Part shown: positions 34,384-44,397 of the stretch, one piece after another
Layout: each line of letters starts with the position of its first letter
How positions within the stretch are numbered: the first letter of the stretch is position 1
DNA from: an uncultured Paraprevotella sp.
GTDB lineage: Bacteria > Bacteroidota > Bacteroidia > Bacteroidales > Bacteroidaceae
Reading direction: 5' to 3'
Length of the DNA: 64,000 bases
Assembly (NCBI GenBank): GCA_947177395.1
Contig: CAMWUI010000008.1
Location: forward strand, 1-64,000
Translations under genes and position numbers: made by a program
Notes under the pieces: generated by a model
What the model was told of the DNA's origin: nothing
Databases searched by the model: none
What the model saw: only the letters and a program-made list of their open reading frames with translations

Positions 34384-36111
34384 TTAGTTGACTTTTTCAA
34401 TCCATTCCGCCATTTCGTTAACGGAGGGCTTGACGATATCTAATTTGTATTTCTTCAATATTTCTCCGATTTGTTGTTGTACCTTTTGCGGATTGGCTCC
34501 GGACAAATCGCTTACCAGATTGTAGCCGGCTTTTTGCAGGACAGGTACGAGGTCTTCCGGTATGCCTATTTCGGCAAACTTGGCCGGGCTGTCTTTCGGA
34601 GCTTTCTTTTCCGGTTTCATGGTTGGGAAGAGCAGTACTTCCTGAATAGTGGGCTGGCCTGTCATGAGGATTGCCAGACGGTCGATGCCGATACCGATAC
34701 CACTGGTGGGAGGCATGCCGTACTGCAGGGAACGGAGGAAGTCGTGGTCGATGACCATCGCTTCGTCATCCCCCTTGTCGGCCAGTTTCATTTGTTCGAT
34801 GAAACGTTCTTCCTGATCGATGGGATCGTTCAGTTCAGAGTAGGCATTAGCCAGTTCCTTACCGTTGACCATCAGTTCGAAACGTTCCGTCAGTCCGGGC
34901 TTGGAACGGTGCATCTTCGTGAGAGGGCTCATCTCCACAGGGTAGTCCGTGATGAATGTAGGCTGGATAAATGTGCCTTCGCAGAATTCACCGAATATCT
35001 CATCGATGAGTTTGCCCTTACCCATCGTGTCATCGATTTCCATGTTCAGTTCTTTGCAGATGGCGCGTATCTCCTCTTCAGTCTTGCCGTTCAGGTCATG
35101 TCCGGTTTTCTCCTTGATGGCTTCCAGAATAGGCAGTCGCCGGTAGGGGGCTTTGAAACTTACCGTATGTTCGCCAATCTGAACTTCGGTAGAACCGTTT
35201 ACGGCGATACATATCTTTTCAAGCAGTTGCTCGGTAAAAGTCATCATCCAGTTGTAATCCTTGTAACTCACGTACAGTTCCATGCAAGTGAACTCAGGGT
35301 TGTGGGAACGGTCCATGCCCTCGTTGCGGAAATTGCGGCCGATTTCATAAACGCCTTCGAATCCGCCTACGATAAGACGTTTCAGGTATAGTTCCGTGGC
35401 GATGCGCAGGTACAGGTCTATGTCGAGCGCATTGTGATGAGTGATGAACGGGCGTGCGCTGGCTCCGCCTGCTATCTGTTGCAGGATGGGAGTCTCCACT
35501 TCCGTGAATCCGGCCTCGTCGAACACCTGGCGCATGGTACGCAGGATGGTGGCACGTTTCAGGAAGGTTTCCTTTACGCCTTGGTTTACGACCAAATCGA
35601 CATAGCGCTGGCGGTAACGAAGTTCGGGATCGTCAAACGAATCATACACTTCGCCGTCTTTCACTTTCACGATGGGCAGGGGTTTGATGCTCTTTGCCAG
35701 TACGGTCAGTTCTTTGGCATGCACGCTGATTTCGCCCGTCTGGGTCCGGAATACAAAACCTTTCACGCCGACAAAATCCCCCAGATCGAGTAATTTCTTG
35801 AAAACGACGTTGTACATGTCTTTATTTTCATCCGGACAGATGTCATCCCGGGTGATATATACTTGTATGCGTCCCTTGGAATCCTGTATCTCGATGAACG
35901 AAGCCTTGCCCATGATGCGACGGCTCATCATGCGGCCGGCTATACAGACTTCGCGTGCTTCGTCCGCATCCGAGAATTCGGAACGGATATCTGTTGAAAA
36001 AGCATTGGTGGGATATTCGGCGGCAGGATATGGTTCGATGCCCATGGCCCGCATTTCGTTCAGGTTGTTTCTTCTGACGATTTCCTGTTCGCTTAATTCT
36101 AAAATATTCAT
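34384..36111 (-). CDS. lysS: lysyl-tRNA synthetase (class II)
   Basis: The 575-residue enzyme has an N-terminal OB-fold anticodon-binding domain (about 50-160). A class II core follows with motif 1 near RQRYVDLVVNQ, motif 2 FRNEGMDRSHNPEFTC and motif 3 GIGIGIDRLAIL. After residue 500 there is an extension of about 75 residues with a helix-hairpin-helix-like segment (DLVPVLQKAGYNLVSDLSG), seen in Bacteroidetes LysS. It heads the lysS-gpsA-pgi-HAD operon. Confidence 0.96.
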   Translation of the reverse strand: MNILELSEQEIVRRNNLNEMRAMGIEPYPAAEYPTNAFSTDIRSEFSDADEAREVCIAGRMMSRRIMGKASFIEIQDSKGRIQVYITRDDICPDENKDMYNVVFKKLLDLGDFVGVKGFVFRTQTGEISVHAKELTVLAKSIKPLPIVKVKDGEVYDSFDDPELRYRQRYVDLVVNQGVKETFLKRATILRTMRQVFDEAGFTEVETPILQQIAGGASARPFITHHNALDIDLYLRIATELYLKRLIVGGFEGVYEIGRNFRNEGMDRSHNPEFTCMELYVSYKDYNWMMTFTEQLLEKICIAVNGSTEVQIGEHTVSFKAPYRRLPILEAIKEKTGHDLNGKTEEEIRAICKELNMEIDDTMGKGKLIDEIFGEFCEGTFIQPTFITDYPVEMSPLTKMHRSKPGLTERFELMVNGKELANAYSELNDPIDQEERFIEQMKLADKGDDEAMVIDHDFLRSLQYGMPPTSGIGIGIDRLAILMTGQPTIQEVLLFPTMKPEKKAPKDSPAKFAEIGIPEDLVPVLQKAGYNLVSDLSGANPQKVQQQIGEILKKYKLDIVKPSVNEMAEWIEKVN

Positions 36112-36138
36112 GTTTTAAACAATTTCGCTATTTGTTTG

Positions 36139-36146
36139 CAAAAATA
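36139..36146 (-). promoter_or_regulatory. -7 element for the lysS operon
   Basis: On the minus strand TATTTTTG matches TAnnTTTG, 27 bases before the lysS ATG. No clear -33 TTG at standard spacing. Confidence 0.5.
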
Positions 36147-36188
36147 CAAAAGTTTTTCGGGATGGACATACATTTTCTCAAATAGTTG

Positions 36189-36617
36189 TCACTGAAAGCC
36201 TTCATATACGTACACATTCGTTTCTTTTTGCACGAAACCCATGGAGCGGTATAATGCGTTGGCTGCGATGCGGGAGGGGCGTGAAGTGAACATCAACTGG
36301 CGGACACCGTGTTGTTGCAGAAAATCCATTGCGTGCCGTACCAATTGCCTTCCGATACCCTGGCCTTGTGCCGTGGGGCATACGACCACGTCCTCCAGGC
36401 AGGCTTTCCGGCCCGTGGGACTGGCATATATGCCCACCGTACACATGCCCTTGATGCCTTCTTCGTCCCGGAATACGAACAGATGGCTGCCGGGGGATTG
36501 CAGTACGGCGTCCAAATCGGCTTTAGTCAGTTCCCTTCGTTGGCTCAACGTCTGTACCAGCGAAGATAATTCCCGATACTCCGTTTCGTTATATTTTGTC
36601 AGTTCTTCTATTTTCAT
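36189..36617 (-). CDS. GNAT-family N-acetyltransferase
   Basis: The 142-residue single-domain GNAT has the acetyl-CoA signature QGQGIGRQLVRHA near residue 86, preceded by LEDVVVCP, and a later NALYRSMGF. It is the last gene of a four-gene operon, 11 bases after the GH27 gene. The acceptor could be a sugar amine or amino acid related to the operon's function, but no residue decides this. Confidence 0.85.
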   Translation of the reverse strand: MKIEELTKYNETEYRELSSLVQTLSQRRELTKADLDAVLQSPGSHLFVFRDEEGIKGMCTVGIYASPTGRKACLEDVVVCPTAQGQGIGRQLVRHAMDFLQQHGVRQLMFTSRPSRIAANALYRSMGFVQKETNVYVYEGFQ

Positions 36618-36628
36618 AAGGCGGAATA

Positions 36629-38257
36629 TTATTCTTTACAGATGCGTAAATAGTCAATGACAGGCATGAGACCGTCGGGATTGTTCAGGCGAATGGTATT
36701 TAATCCAGGTCTCAGGCAAATATTTAACGAGAGGATAGCGGTCGTGTCGGATGCAGTTGGGGAAACGTTCTGGAGGCCGGCTGTTTTCCCGTTTACATAG
36801 ATTGTGAATTGGCTTTCCGTATCGGGAGACTCGTAGGCGATATATAGTCGGTAGAATCCTCCTTCAGTGCTTTGGATTTCATTCCACTGTATATCGTTTC
36901 TTTCGTTGCCTCCCAGATTTCCGACTCCTGTTCCTCCGCTATAATACGGGCGATCTGTAAAGACGGGGGTACGGGCTTCCAGAGGATTCATGAGTTCCTG
37001 ATAAGCGCCGAGAAAGGCCGTTTCCGCTTCATAGAGTGTACGTTCCATACGTTTTTGGGCAGTCAGGGCATATATGCGTGTACCATGCGCAGGAACGAGG
37101 ACAGAAAGAGAGTCACCTTGTATCTGTATGCCGGGAGATAGCATTCTGTGGGAAAGTTCTTTTCGTTCGTATAAATCCCGTATTGCAATCAGTCCTTGTA
37201 AATCGATATCAGAAAGCGATAAAGGAATATGATGGGGAAGGTCTGTCGGATTGTAGAATGCCACGGCACGGCGTGTTCCGTTAATCTGTTCTATATCTTT
37301 AACAAGCACATAACATCCCCCGGTGTGTTGCGCCACGTATGCCTGCCGGTGGGGAGCCTGCTGGTTGAGTGCTATCAGTTCCGGATTGGATAATAAGGCA
37401 AAAGTGGAGGAGGAGATTTTCGTCAGATCGCACCCGATGAACAATGGGGAACACATCATACACCAGAGGCCGAAATGCGTGCGATCTTCTTCGTCGGTTA
37501 GTCCACGTCCAACTTCCAGCATATCCATGTCGTTGTAATGTCCTTCGGATGCAAAAGCGGAAAGATAAAGGTTTTGTCGGATGATGTCTTTGACGGAAGA
37601 CCATGAAGGGCTTATGTCATGAGAAATGCGCCAGGATTCGGCCACTTTGCCGACCCATGTTCCGGGGTAGTCCCATCGGCAGACATTCATGTGAACTTTC
37701 TTTCGGGTGGCCCGGCGGATTGCTTTTCTAATGTCCGTGTAACGCTCCCGTTCGGAAAGTTGCAACAACTCTGTATTCTGTTTGGCATCTCCTCCGCAGA
37801 AATCTATCTTGATATAGTCGAAACCGAGATGGCGAAAGAAAAAGCGGGTATCTTGTCGGTCATGCCCGTATAATCCCACGCCGGTGCCAAGAGTGTCTGA
37901 ATCCCAGAAAGATCCGCAGGTATTTCGGCCTGCATCGCTGTAGATACCGGCTTTCAGACCGAGAGCGTGGATGTGTCGGACCACGGGAGACAGTCCTTCA
38001 GGGAAGCGTTCGGGATGTATGAGTAACCGTCCTTTTTTGTCTCTGCCTCCGAAGTATCCGTCATCAATGTTGATATAGTTATATCCGGCCTTGTTTAGTC
38101 CGGTGCTGACCATTGCATCCGCCTGACGGCGAATAAGCGAGTCGCTGATGTTGACACGGTATGTGTTCCAAGAACTCCATCCCATGAGCGGACTGTCTTG
38201 TGCCTGTGCGGAAAATGGCAGCAATAAAATCAGAATCAATGTTATGTGAAACCGCAT
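36629..38257 (-). CDS. alpha-galactosidase GH27 with C-terminal CBM-like domain
   Basis: The 542-residue secreted enzyme has a 19-residue signal peptide. The GH27 barrel starts at PLMGWSSWN, has the nucleophile Asp in KIDFCGG (about D152) and the acid/base Asp in WRISHDI (about D214), plus NDMDMLEVG. A beta-domain follows. The C-terminal 140 residues (from YEAETAFLG) resemble a CBM35-like carbohydrate-binding module. It should remove terminal alpha-galactose. It lies between an AmpG-like permease gene (18-base gap) and a GNAT gene. Confidence 0.92.
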   Translation of the reverse strand: MRFHITLILILLLPFSAQAQDSPLMGWSSWNTYRVNISDSLIRRQADAMVSTGLNKAGYNYINIDDGYFGGRDKKGRLLIHPERFPEGLSPVVRHIHALGLKAGIYSDAGRNTCGSFWDSDTLGTGVGLYGHDRQDTRFFFRHLGFDYIKIDFCGGDAKQNTELLQLSERERYTDIRKAIRRATRKKVHMNVCRWDYPGTWVGKVAESWRISHDISPSWSSVKDIIRQNLYLSAFASEGHYNDMDMLEVGRGLTDEEDRTHFGLWCMMCSPLFIGCDLTKISSSTFALLSNPELIALNQQAPHRQAYVAQHTGGCYVLVKDIEQINGTRRAVAFYNPTDLPHHIPLSLSDIDLQGLIAIRDLYERKELSHRMLSPGIQIQGDSLSVLVPAHGTRIYALTAQKRMERTLYEAETAFLGAYQELMNPLEARTPVFTDRPYYSGGTGVGNLGGNERNDIQWNEIQSTEGGFYRLYIAYESPDTESQFTIYVNGKTAGLQNVSPTASDTTAILSLNICLRPGLNTIRLNNPDGLMPVIDYLRICKE

Positions 38258-38275
38258 TTTTTGTAAGTATTAATC

Positions 38276-39586
38276 CTATCGTTTTTTCAAACTGTTTCCT
38301 TTTTTGCCGAAGTCCGGATCTATTTTCAATAGAGTGGTGACACCGATGGTGACAAGACAGCAGGACATGACAATGAGGAAAAAATGGAAATACCCCACTT
38401 GTTCCTGTAGCCAGCCTGCAACCATGCCTGGCAACATCATCGACAAGGCCATGAAGCCCGTACACAGGGCGTAGTGGGTCGTTTGCCGCGCACCGCGCGC
38501 ATAATACAGAAGGAAGAGCATATAGGCCGTGAATCCGAATCCGTAGCCGAACTGTTCGATGAAGAAACAGCTACTGATGAGCAGGAAGTTCTGGGTCTGG
38601 TAATAACTGAGCAGAACATATACCAAATCCGGGAGTGTCAGACTCCAGACCATGGGCCATAGCCATTTTTTCAGACCGTCACGTGCCGCCACGATGCCGC
38701 CCAGAATGCCGCCCAGCGTCAGTCCGATTATTCCGATAGTACCTTGAGCCATGCCTTGTTCCTGCGGCGAGAGTCCAAGACCTCCGTTGGCCACGGAGTC
38801 GATAAGAAACAGGCCGGACATTTTCACGAGCAATGCTTCCGGCAACCGGTAAAGCAACATGAATAGTAGAGCCGTGAGACATTGAGGCTTCCGGAAAAAA
38901 GAAACAACGGTTTCCGCAAAGTCGCGCAGCAGGCGTCCTATCGCTACTTTTTCGGATGGAACATCCCGTGTGGCACGAGGCAGGAAGACCGAGTGATAGA
39001 GCGTGAGGGCAATGAAAACAGCTGAAATGAAATAGAATGTCAGACTCCAGGAATAGGTGATACGCCGTGTATACGTTTCCAATAATCCCGCCAGTGCCAA
39101 CAGTCCGCCTTGGCCGGCAATGGTGGCGATGCGGTAAAATGTACTTCTAATACCTACGTACAGACTTTGTTCGTGCGAGTCCAGTTCAAGCATGTAATAT
39201 CCGTCTGCGGCAATGTCATGTGTGGCACTGCTGAAGGCCATCAACCAGAAACAAGCTAATGATGACTGAAAAAAGTGTGAGGTAGGAATTGTGAAAGCTA
39301 CTCCGCCCAGAGACGCTCCTATTAGGAGTTGCATGGTCAGAATCCACCAGCGTTTTGTGCGTATCAGGTCAACGAACGGACTCCAGAAAGGTTTGATAAC
39401 CCAGGGAAGATAAAGCCAACTTGTATAAAATGCAATATCTGTGTTGGAGATGTTCAGCCGTTTGTACATCGTTACAGAAATGGCCATGACTGCCACATAA
39501 GGCAAAGCCTCGGCGAAATAGAGAGAGGGAATCCATCCCCACGGACCCGCAATGTGTTTGTGGTCGCGTTCCTGCGTGTTATGCAT
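38276..39586 (-). CDS. AmpG-like MFS permease
   Basis: The 436-residue protein has about 12 membrane segments. The N-terminus (WGWIPSLYFAEALPYVAVMAIS) and the WVIKPFWSPFVD loop match the AmpG family, which imports anhydromuropeptides for peptidoglycan recycling. A further pointer is HDIAADGYYM near residue 127. It starts five bases after the stop of the SpoIID-containing fusion gene, which supports a cell-wall-related role. The exact substrate is uncertain because the next gene is an alpha-galactosidase. Confidence 0.82.
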   Translation of the reverse strand: MHNTQERDHKHIAGPWGWIPSLYFAEALPYVAVMAISVTMYKRLNISNTDIAFYTSWLYLPWVIKPFWSPFVDLIRTKRWWILTMQLLIGASLGGVAFTIPTSHFFQSSLACFWLMAFSSATHDIAADGYYMLELDSHEQSLYVGIRSTFYRIATIAGQGGLLALAGLLETYTRRITYSWSLTFYFISAVFIALTLYHSVFLPRATRDVPSEKVAIGRLLRDFAETVVSFFRKPQCLTALLFMLLYRLPEALLVKMSGLFLIDSVANGGLGLSPQEQGMAQGTIGIIGLTLGGILGGIVAARDGLKKWLWPMVWSLTLPDLVYVLLSYYQTQNFLLISSCFFIEQFGYGFGFTAYMLFLLYYARGARQTTHYALCTGFMALSMMLPGMVAGWLQEQVGYFHFFLIVMSCCLVTIGVTTLLKIDPDFGKKGNSLKKR

Positions 39587-39591
39587 CTTTT

Positions 39592-42500
39592 CTACTTATA
39601 TAGTTTTTTCAGTCGGGTGTCTTTATAGTAATGGTGCAGGATATCGTTGTATTTATATCCTTGCGCTCCCATGACGGCAGCTCCTATCTGGCACATGCCG
39701 ACGCCGTGTCCCCATCCGGCTCCTGTCAAGACGAACCTCCCGGGTATACCGTTTGCGTCGATATCATATTTATCGATGACAAAGGCGGAACTGAACAGGT
39801 GGGTATGGCTCAGTATGCGGCGTATCTCCAGTTCCTTGCCGACGGTGATGGTACGTTCTGTCCCCACGATTTTCAGTTTACTGATGTGTCCGCCATGTCC
39901 CCGTTCCACCGGTATCAGGTCAGCGATATTCCCATAATCTCCTTTCAGATTTTCATTTACCAGTCCGCTTATTTCTTCTTGTGTGTATTCAACTTTCCAT
40001 CGGTAGAAATCGGTTGTTTCCCGGTCGTAGTCGTTGAGTACCTGTTGCAGTATCATAGGGTCGTGTGTATTGCAAAATGACGACGGGGTGCTTCGAATCC
40101 ATTTTTCCGCTTCTGTCTCTTGTGACAGATCCGGTAAAACTATGTCGTGCCCGTCTGATGTCCAGTCCCTGATGGAAGAAAGATAGGGCTTGTGTGTATT
40201 TTCCCAACAATATTCAAATTCTTCGGTCGCTCCGCCGCAACACTTGGAAAAACGTGTGTCGCAGACTTCTTCTCCGCTCATGAGAATCTGTCCGCGGGTG
40301 GCTTTGACTGCTTCTATCACTTTCTCATCCCAAACCCGCGTGATACCCTGGTAGCGCTGACAATGATCATCGGCACAGACGTCGAAAAGGGTATGGTCTT
40401 CCCGGTCGTACCAGCGAATGGATTCTGTATCTGTTTTTATGAACGGGAAAAAGCCTCCGGAATGTCCTTCCAGGGACTGCCGTTTCTTCATCTGGGCATA
40501 TAGCCAGCTTCGGCTGATGACAGCCGAAGCTTTCAGAAACTCCAGCGAACAGGAAGCACTCATTTCACTGGAGATTACGCTTATAAGGTAGTCTTCGGCC
40601 GGTAACTGGTTGATGGCCCTAATCTTTTCTTCCTCGACAATCAGTTTCAGGGTTCCGCTGAATATTTGTGTCTCTTGCCGTTCCCAGTGGAATCGGATGC
40701 CGATTGTGACGTTGTAAAGGGAAAAGGATGCTTTTTTTTCCTGAGGGATGAATGTGAGTTCGCGGTAAATGTTTCCATTCCACAGGATACCTCCTTCATG
40801 GTATTCCACCACCTGGTCGCCTTGTACGGTTTCCCCCTTGGCGGAATAGTTGGTATTAAGTGAAAATTGCAGTTTCGTATGGCTCATGATTCCCACGTTG
40901 ACGACCGGCTCCCTCTGCCAGTCGTTTTCTTTGGAAGATGCTTCCGCTTTTTCTGTTTTTGGGGACTTCTCTTCCTTTATCTGCCGGATGACCGGTTCCA
41001 GCTCTTCGGGCGACAGAGTCACTTCGCGCAGGATACCGGTTGCTGTTTCTACGGTCAGACGGGCGAAGTCCTCTTCGCGCGGTGTAATCAGTAAACCGCC
41101 CAGGTCGATGGCTCCGGGGCTGATAAGCATTTGTTTTTCGCCTTCGGCTGTATAACAGGCGGGGCGGTGTTTTTTGCGCGGGAATATCAAAGTTATGAGT
41201 TCGTCTTCCCGTCCGGTGATACCGGCCTGTCGCCAGCAAAGTATGTTCATGAGCGGTTCCGGTTCTCCGTCAGGCAAAGGAAGCGCCTGAAACAGTTTGC
41301 GGAACAACATACTTTCTTTGTCCGACGGATAGGAGCGGATGACAAAAACGGGACATACATATCCCGTGAGCAGATATAGTCCGCAGTGAGCGGCCGAATG
41401 ACCTGCATCTTCCAGCGTCACTTCCTGTTCCGGTGAGAGAGGATAAAGTTTCTCCATTTTGTTCTCGTAGGTACGCCAGTCACGTTCTATCGGCAGTATG
41501 CCGCGGCTTCCGGCTTGCAGATGCATGTGGTCGGGAGCGGAAGCCCCGCAAGCCGGCCCGTTGTAAAACACGAGATATTCGGGCATGTGCCAGGCCATTC
41601 TGCGTAATGTGTCGAAGTGGCCTTCGATGGTCTGCGGCTGGTGACGCCGTGTCGGGATGGTGAAGTGTTCCGGCAGGATAGGGAAGGGGTTTACGAGCAA
41701 TTGGTAATGTTCTTCTATCGGCAGGCAGGTCTGTTCAGCCGGCCGGTGATGGTCGCAGAGGAAACAGGGGCGTTTGCTGATAGAACTCTTGTCTATCTGT
41801 GCTCCGGTAGAGACGATGCGGGCCGGGTTGTACTGTGCCTGTATCATACTGTCGCCCAAAGGCCATTCCCGGGTCTGCACCTGTTGTGCCAGTGACTCAT
41901 AGCGCTTTCGCGCTTCCTCCCATGTCGTCAACTGATGTTGGAAAAATTCTTTTGCTTCATTGTCCTCCAGGGTATGTCGCCAGCGAGCATTGAGCGCTTG
42001 TCGGGCCAGTACTTCTAAGGTGCGCAGACGGTCCTTGTACTGATTGTTAAGGTTGATTTTGTCGATACTCAGCGCGGCATCCGAATTACCGTCCCAGCGT
42101 CGGCACAAGTATAGTTCATCGTAGATGCGTCCGATTCGGAATCTGCGCGACAGACACAGTCCCAGTGCATAGTCTTCTCCATAGCTCGTGTTGGGAATCT
42201 GCCATTCGCGGAGTACCGGTGTATAGAATGCTCTTGGTGCTCCCAGTCCGTTGATGCGCAAGGCGTTGTTCCGCCCGTTTTCGGGAGTCCATTCTTTATG
42301 GTCTATCAGTCCGGGCGGGAGCGTCTGCAAGTTGAAGTCGGTCATGCGGTAAGAACCGATGACCATGGCGGCCCGTTGTTCGTAAAAGGCGTTCACGATG
42401 CGTTGCAGAGTTTGTGGACTGCTGTACAAGTCGTCCGAATCCAGTTGTACGGTAAATCGTCCGCAGGAAGGGTGATGAACGGCTGTATTCCAACAGCCTC

Positions 42501-43452
42501 CTATACCCAGATCGTTCCGTTTGGGGATGATGTGTATCACCCGTTTGTCGTCGCTGAAAGAGCGGATGACCTCCGTAGTGCCGTCGTCCGAACCGTTGTC
42601 CACCACAATCAGGTTGAACGGGAAGTCCGTCTCCTGCATGAGCACGCTTTTAATCGCATCGCCGATGGTACGCACACGGTTGCGCACGGGAATAACGACC
42701 GATGCCTCGCACGGAAACGCTTTGCGGTCGAAGTCGATTTCGTCAAATTCATCCGGAGCAAGCCATGCGCCGACGGCTTTCAGGTGAGCCGTACAGGCCG
42801 CTTCCATTTCCTTCTGGACATCACGGTTTCGGGGATTCACGTAGTCGAACTGTTTCTCGCCGCTTTTCCGTGTATCCGCTTCCTCTTCCGTATAAAGGTA
42901 TTCGTTCAGATGGAAGGGCATACCGATGCGGGTCAGATAGAGACGCACATCATACCACCCAGCATAGCGGTAGTCAGGTAAGTCGGTTTGCTGGAAATAG
43001 GATTTGAGATATTCGGTCCGCAGGAATAGTACGGAACCGAAATCAAAGTCGTCTCTGAGGCTACCGTACTGGTAGTCGATGACAGGGTGGGGCGTTTGCC
43101 GCCCCTCGCACAGGACATGGTGGTCGGCATACACAAAGGGAGCCTGTGAGTCTTCCGCAATTCGTATCAGGCGTTCCAAAGCGTGAAAACCGAGTTTCAG
43201 CGGTGTCGTCTTCGTATAGAACAGGCAATAGGGTGCCGTAGCCGTTTCGGCGATGAGGCGCAGCGTGGCCGTGCTCCAAAGGTTGTCCACGGCCAGCATC
43301 TTGGCGGAATTGTCCGCGATGTTTGTGCTTCCGGTCAGATTCAACAGGTAGATTTCGTTTACGGACTCTTCTTCCGCCTGGAAAACTTCTTGTACGGGCA
43401 ATGCCTGGTCTTTGCCGGTGTATGGGATAAAACAGTCGATAAGTCGTTTCAT
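39592..43452 (-). CDS. three-domain fusion: GT2 glycosyltransferase, DUF4922, SpoIID/LytB
   Basis: The 1286-residue protein has no signal peptide. Residues 1-245 look like a degenerate GT-A-like region. Residues 250-455 are a family 2 glycosyltransferase with [19 protein letters not shown] and the DxD-like LDSDD (337-341). Residues about 535-830 are a DUF4922 domain with CFLC (563-566) and DHMHLQ (641-646). The HxHxQ pattern resembles the HIT/Ap4A-phosphorylase active site (inference). After a charged linker (825-848), residues 850-1286 form a SpoIID/LytB domain with [14 protein letters not shown] and [15 protein letters not shown]. SpoIID normally acts on cell-wall glycan strands. The protein probably links nucleotide-sugar chemistry with wall glycan recognition, but no pathway is proven. 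Confidence 0.85.
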   Translation of the reverse strand: MKRLIDCFIPYTGKDQALPVQEVFQAEEESVNEIYLLNLTGSTNIADNSAKMLAVDNLWSTATLRLIAETATAPYCLFYTKTTPLKLGFHALERLIRIAEDSQAPFVYADHHVLCEGRQTPHPVIDYQYGSLRDDFDFGSVLFLRTEYLKSYFQQTDLPDYRYAGWYDVRLYLTRIGMPFHLNEYLYTEEEADTRKSGEKQFDYVNPRNRDVQKEMEAACTAHLKAVGAWLAPDEFDEIDFDRKAFPCEASVVIPVRNRVRTIGDAIKSVLMQETDFPFNLIVVDNGSDDGTTEVIRSFSDDKRVIHIIPKRNDLGIGGCWNTAVHHPSCGRFTVQLDSDDLYSSPQTLQRIVNAFYEQRAAMVIGSYRMTDFNLQTLPPGLIDHKEWTPENGRNNALRINGLGAPRAFYTPVLREWQIPNTSYGEDYALGLCLSRRFRIGRIYDELYLCRRWDGNSDAALSIDKINLNNQYKDRLRTLEVLARQALNARWRHTLEDNEAKEFFQHQLTTWEEARKRYESLAQQVQTREWPLGDSMIQAQYNPARIVSTGAQIDKSSISKRPCFLCDHHRPAEQTCLPIEEHYQLLVNPFPILPEHFTIPTRRHQPQTIEGHFDTLRRMAWHMPEYLVFYNGPACGASAPDHMHLQAGSRGILPIERDWRTYENKMEKLYPLSPEQEVTLEDAGHSAAHCGLYLLTGYVCPVFVIRSYPSDKESMLFRKLFQALPLPDGEPEPLMNILCWRQAGITGREDELITLIFPRKKHRPACYTAEGEKQMLISPGAIDLGGLLITPREEDFARLTVETATGILREVTLSPEELEPVIRQIKEEKSPKTEKAEASSKENDWQREPVVNVGIMSHTKLQFSLNTNYSAKGETVQGDQVVEYHEGGILWNGNIYRELTFIPQEKKASFSLYNVTIGIRFHWERQETQIFSGTLKLIVEEEKIRAINQLPAEDYLISVISSEMSASCSLEFLKASAVISRSWLYAQMKKRQSLEGHSGGFFPFIKTDTESIRWYDREDHTLFDVCADDHCQRYQGITRVWDEKVIEAVKATRGQILMSGEEVCDTRFSKCCGGATEEFEYCWENTHKPYLSSIRDWTSDGHDIVLPDLSQETEAEKWIRSTPSSFCNTHDPMILQQVLNDYDRETTDFYRWKVEYTQEEISGLVNENLKGDYGNIADLIPVERGHGGHISKLKIVGTERTITVGKELEIRRILSHTHLFSSAFVIDKYDIDANGIPGRFVLTGAGWGHGVGMCQIGAAVMGAQGYKYNDILHHYYKDTRLKKLYK

Positions 43453-43511
43453 GCGATGTCGGTTTCTTTATGCAAGCGGGGGTGTTTTTCTTTCCGGTTG
43501 CGATGATAGTG

Positions 43512-43519
43512 CAAATATA
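43512..43519 (-). promoter_or_regulatory. -7 element for the GT2-DUF4922-SpoIID operon
   Basis: On the minus strand TATATTTG matches TAnnTTTG, about 60 bases before the start. A TTG lies 23 bases further upstream (43543-43545), slightly longer than the usual spacing. Confidence 0.5.
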
Positions 43520-43628
43520 CTGAAAAAAGACTGAAATCTACACAAGACGGAATAGCAAACCTCCAGCAAAGAATATTTTCGGGGGCATCAGGAGGATTGG
43601 CTGAAACAGCCATGCATCTCCTTCCTGC

Positions 43629-44381
43629 TTACAGATTATAAAATGCCTGCATGAGGCTGTGGCGATAGTTTTTGCTTATTTTGAGTTCGTTTACGTCGGA
43701 CAACGGAGCATCAAGGATGCAAGTGGAATCCTGAATCATTCTGATATGCTCTATATTCACGATATAGCGTTTGTGGATTTGTATAAGAGACGGCGAATAG
43801 TTCAGAATGATGTCGGCCGTGGTACGCCGTCGCAATATCTGTGTCTGTCCGTCGTAGCATATCGCCTCCCACAACTTCCTGTCCTGGTTATAACGGAAAT
43901 ATCCGATATCCTTGAGTGTCAGGGGCTGGTGCTCATTCAGGGCGTTTACTACGAGTATGATCGGCAGGGTGCCGGTATGTCTTTGTGTGACGGCATTCAT
44001 GGATGCCAGCTTATTTTCGTAGTAGCGCGTCATTATTTTGCTCAACTCCTGTTCGGTAGCTGGCTTCAGCAGAAAATCGAATGCCTGTTTTCGTATGGCG
44101 TCGATGAGATATTTGTCATGTGCGGTGTAAAAGACTACCTTCATTTCAGGTTTTACCTCGTTGCGAATCATGGAGCAAAATTCCAGACCGCTCATCGTGG
44201 GCATCTCGACGTCGATGAACAGGATATCCGGTTCGGCACAGATGACTTTGTCCACAGCCTCTTCCGGGTTCATGGACGTACCGGCAATATCTACCGAATA
44301 GTGGTTTTCAAGCAATAAACGCAGCACCTCTATGGCTTCGCGGTTGTCGTCTATGATGTAGACTTTTGTTATCTTATTCAT
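43629..44381 (-). CDS. LytTR-type response regulator
   Basis: The 250-residue regulator has a receiver domain: DD near residue 10, phospho-acceptor Asp in ILFIDVEMP, and Lys in FLLKPATEQ. A LytTR DNA-binding domain follows with IQIHKRYIVNIEHI. The start at 44381 (MNKITKVYIIDDN) is chosen because it leaves 16 bases after the kinase stop; an upstream in-frame ATG at 44417 would overlap the kinase gene. It forms a two-component pair with the kinase encoded upstream. Confidence 0.92.
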   Translation of the reverse strand: MNKITKVYIIDDNREAIEVLRLLLENHYSVDIAGTSMNPEEAVDKVICAEPDILFIDVEMPTMSGLEFCSMIRNEVKPEMKVVFYTAHDKYLIDAIRKQAFDFLLKPATEQELSKIMTRYYENKLASMNAVTQRHTGTLPIILVVNALNEHQPLTLKDIGYFRYNQDRKLWEAICYDGQTQILRRRTTADIILNYSPSLIQIHKRYIVNIEHIRMIQDSTCILDAPLSDVNELKISKNYRHSLMQAFYNL

Positions 44382-44397
44382 TTTTATGTATTTGCTT

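Noticed and set aside
43589..43620. Hairpin after the LytTR regulator gene
   Set aside because: The stem is interrupted and there is no T-run on the minus strand, so it was not called as a terminator.
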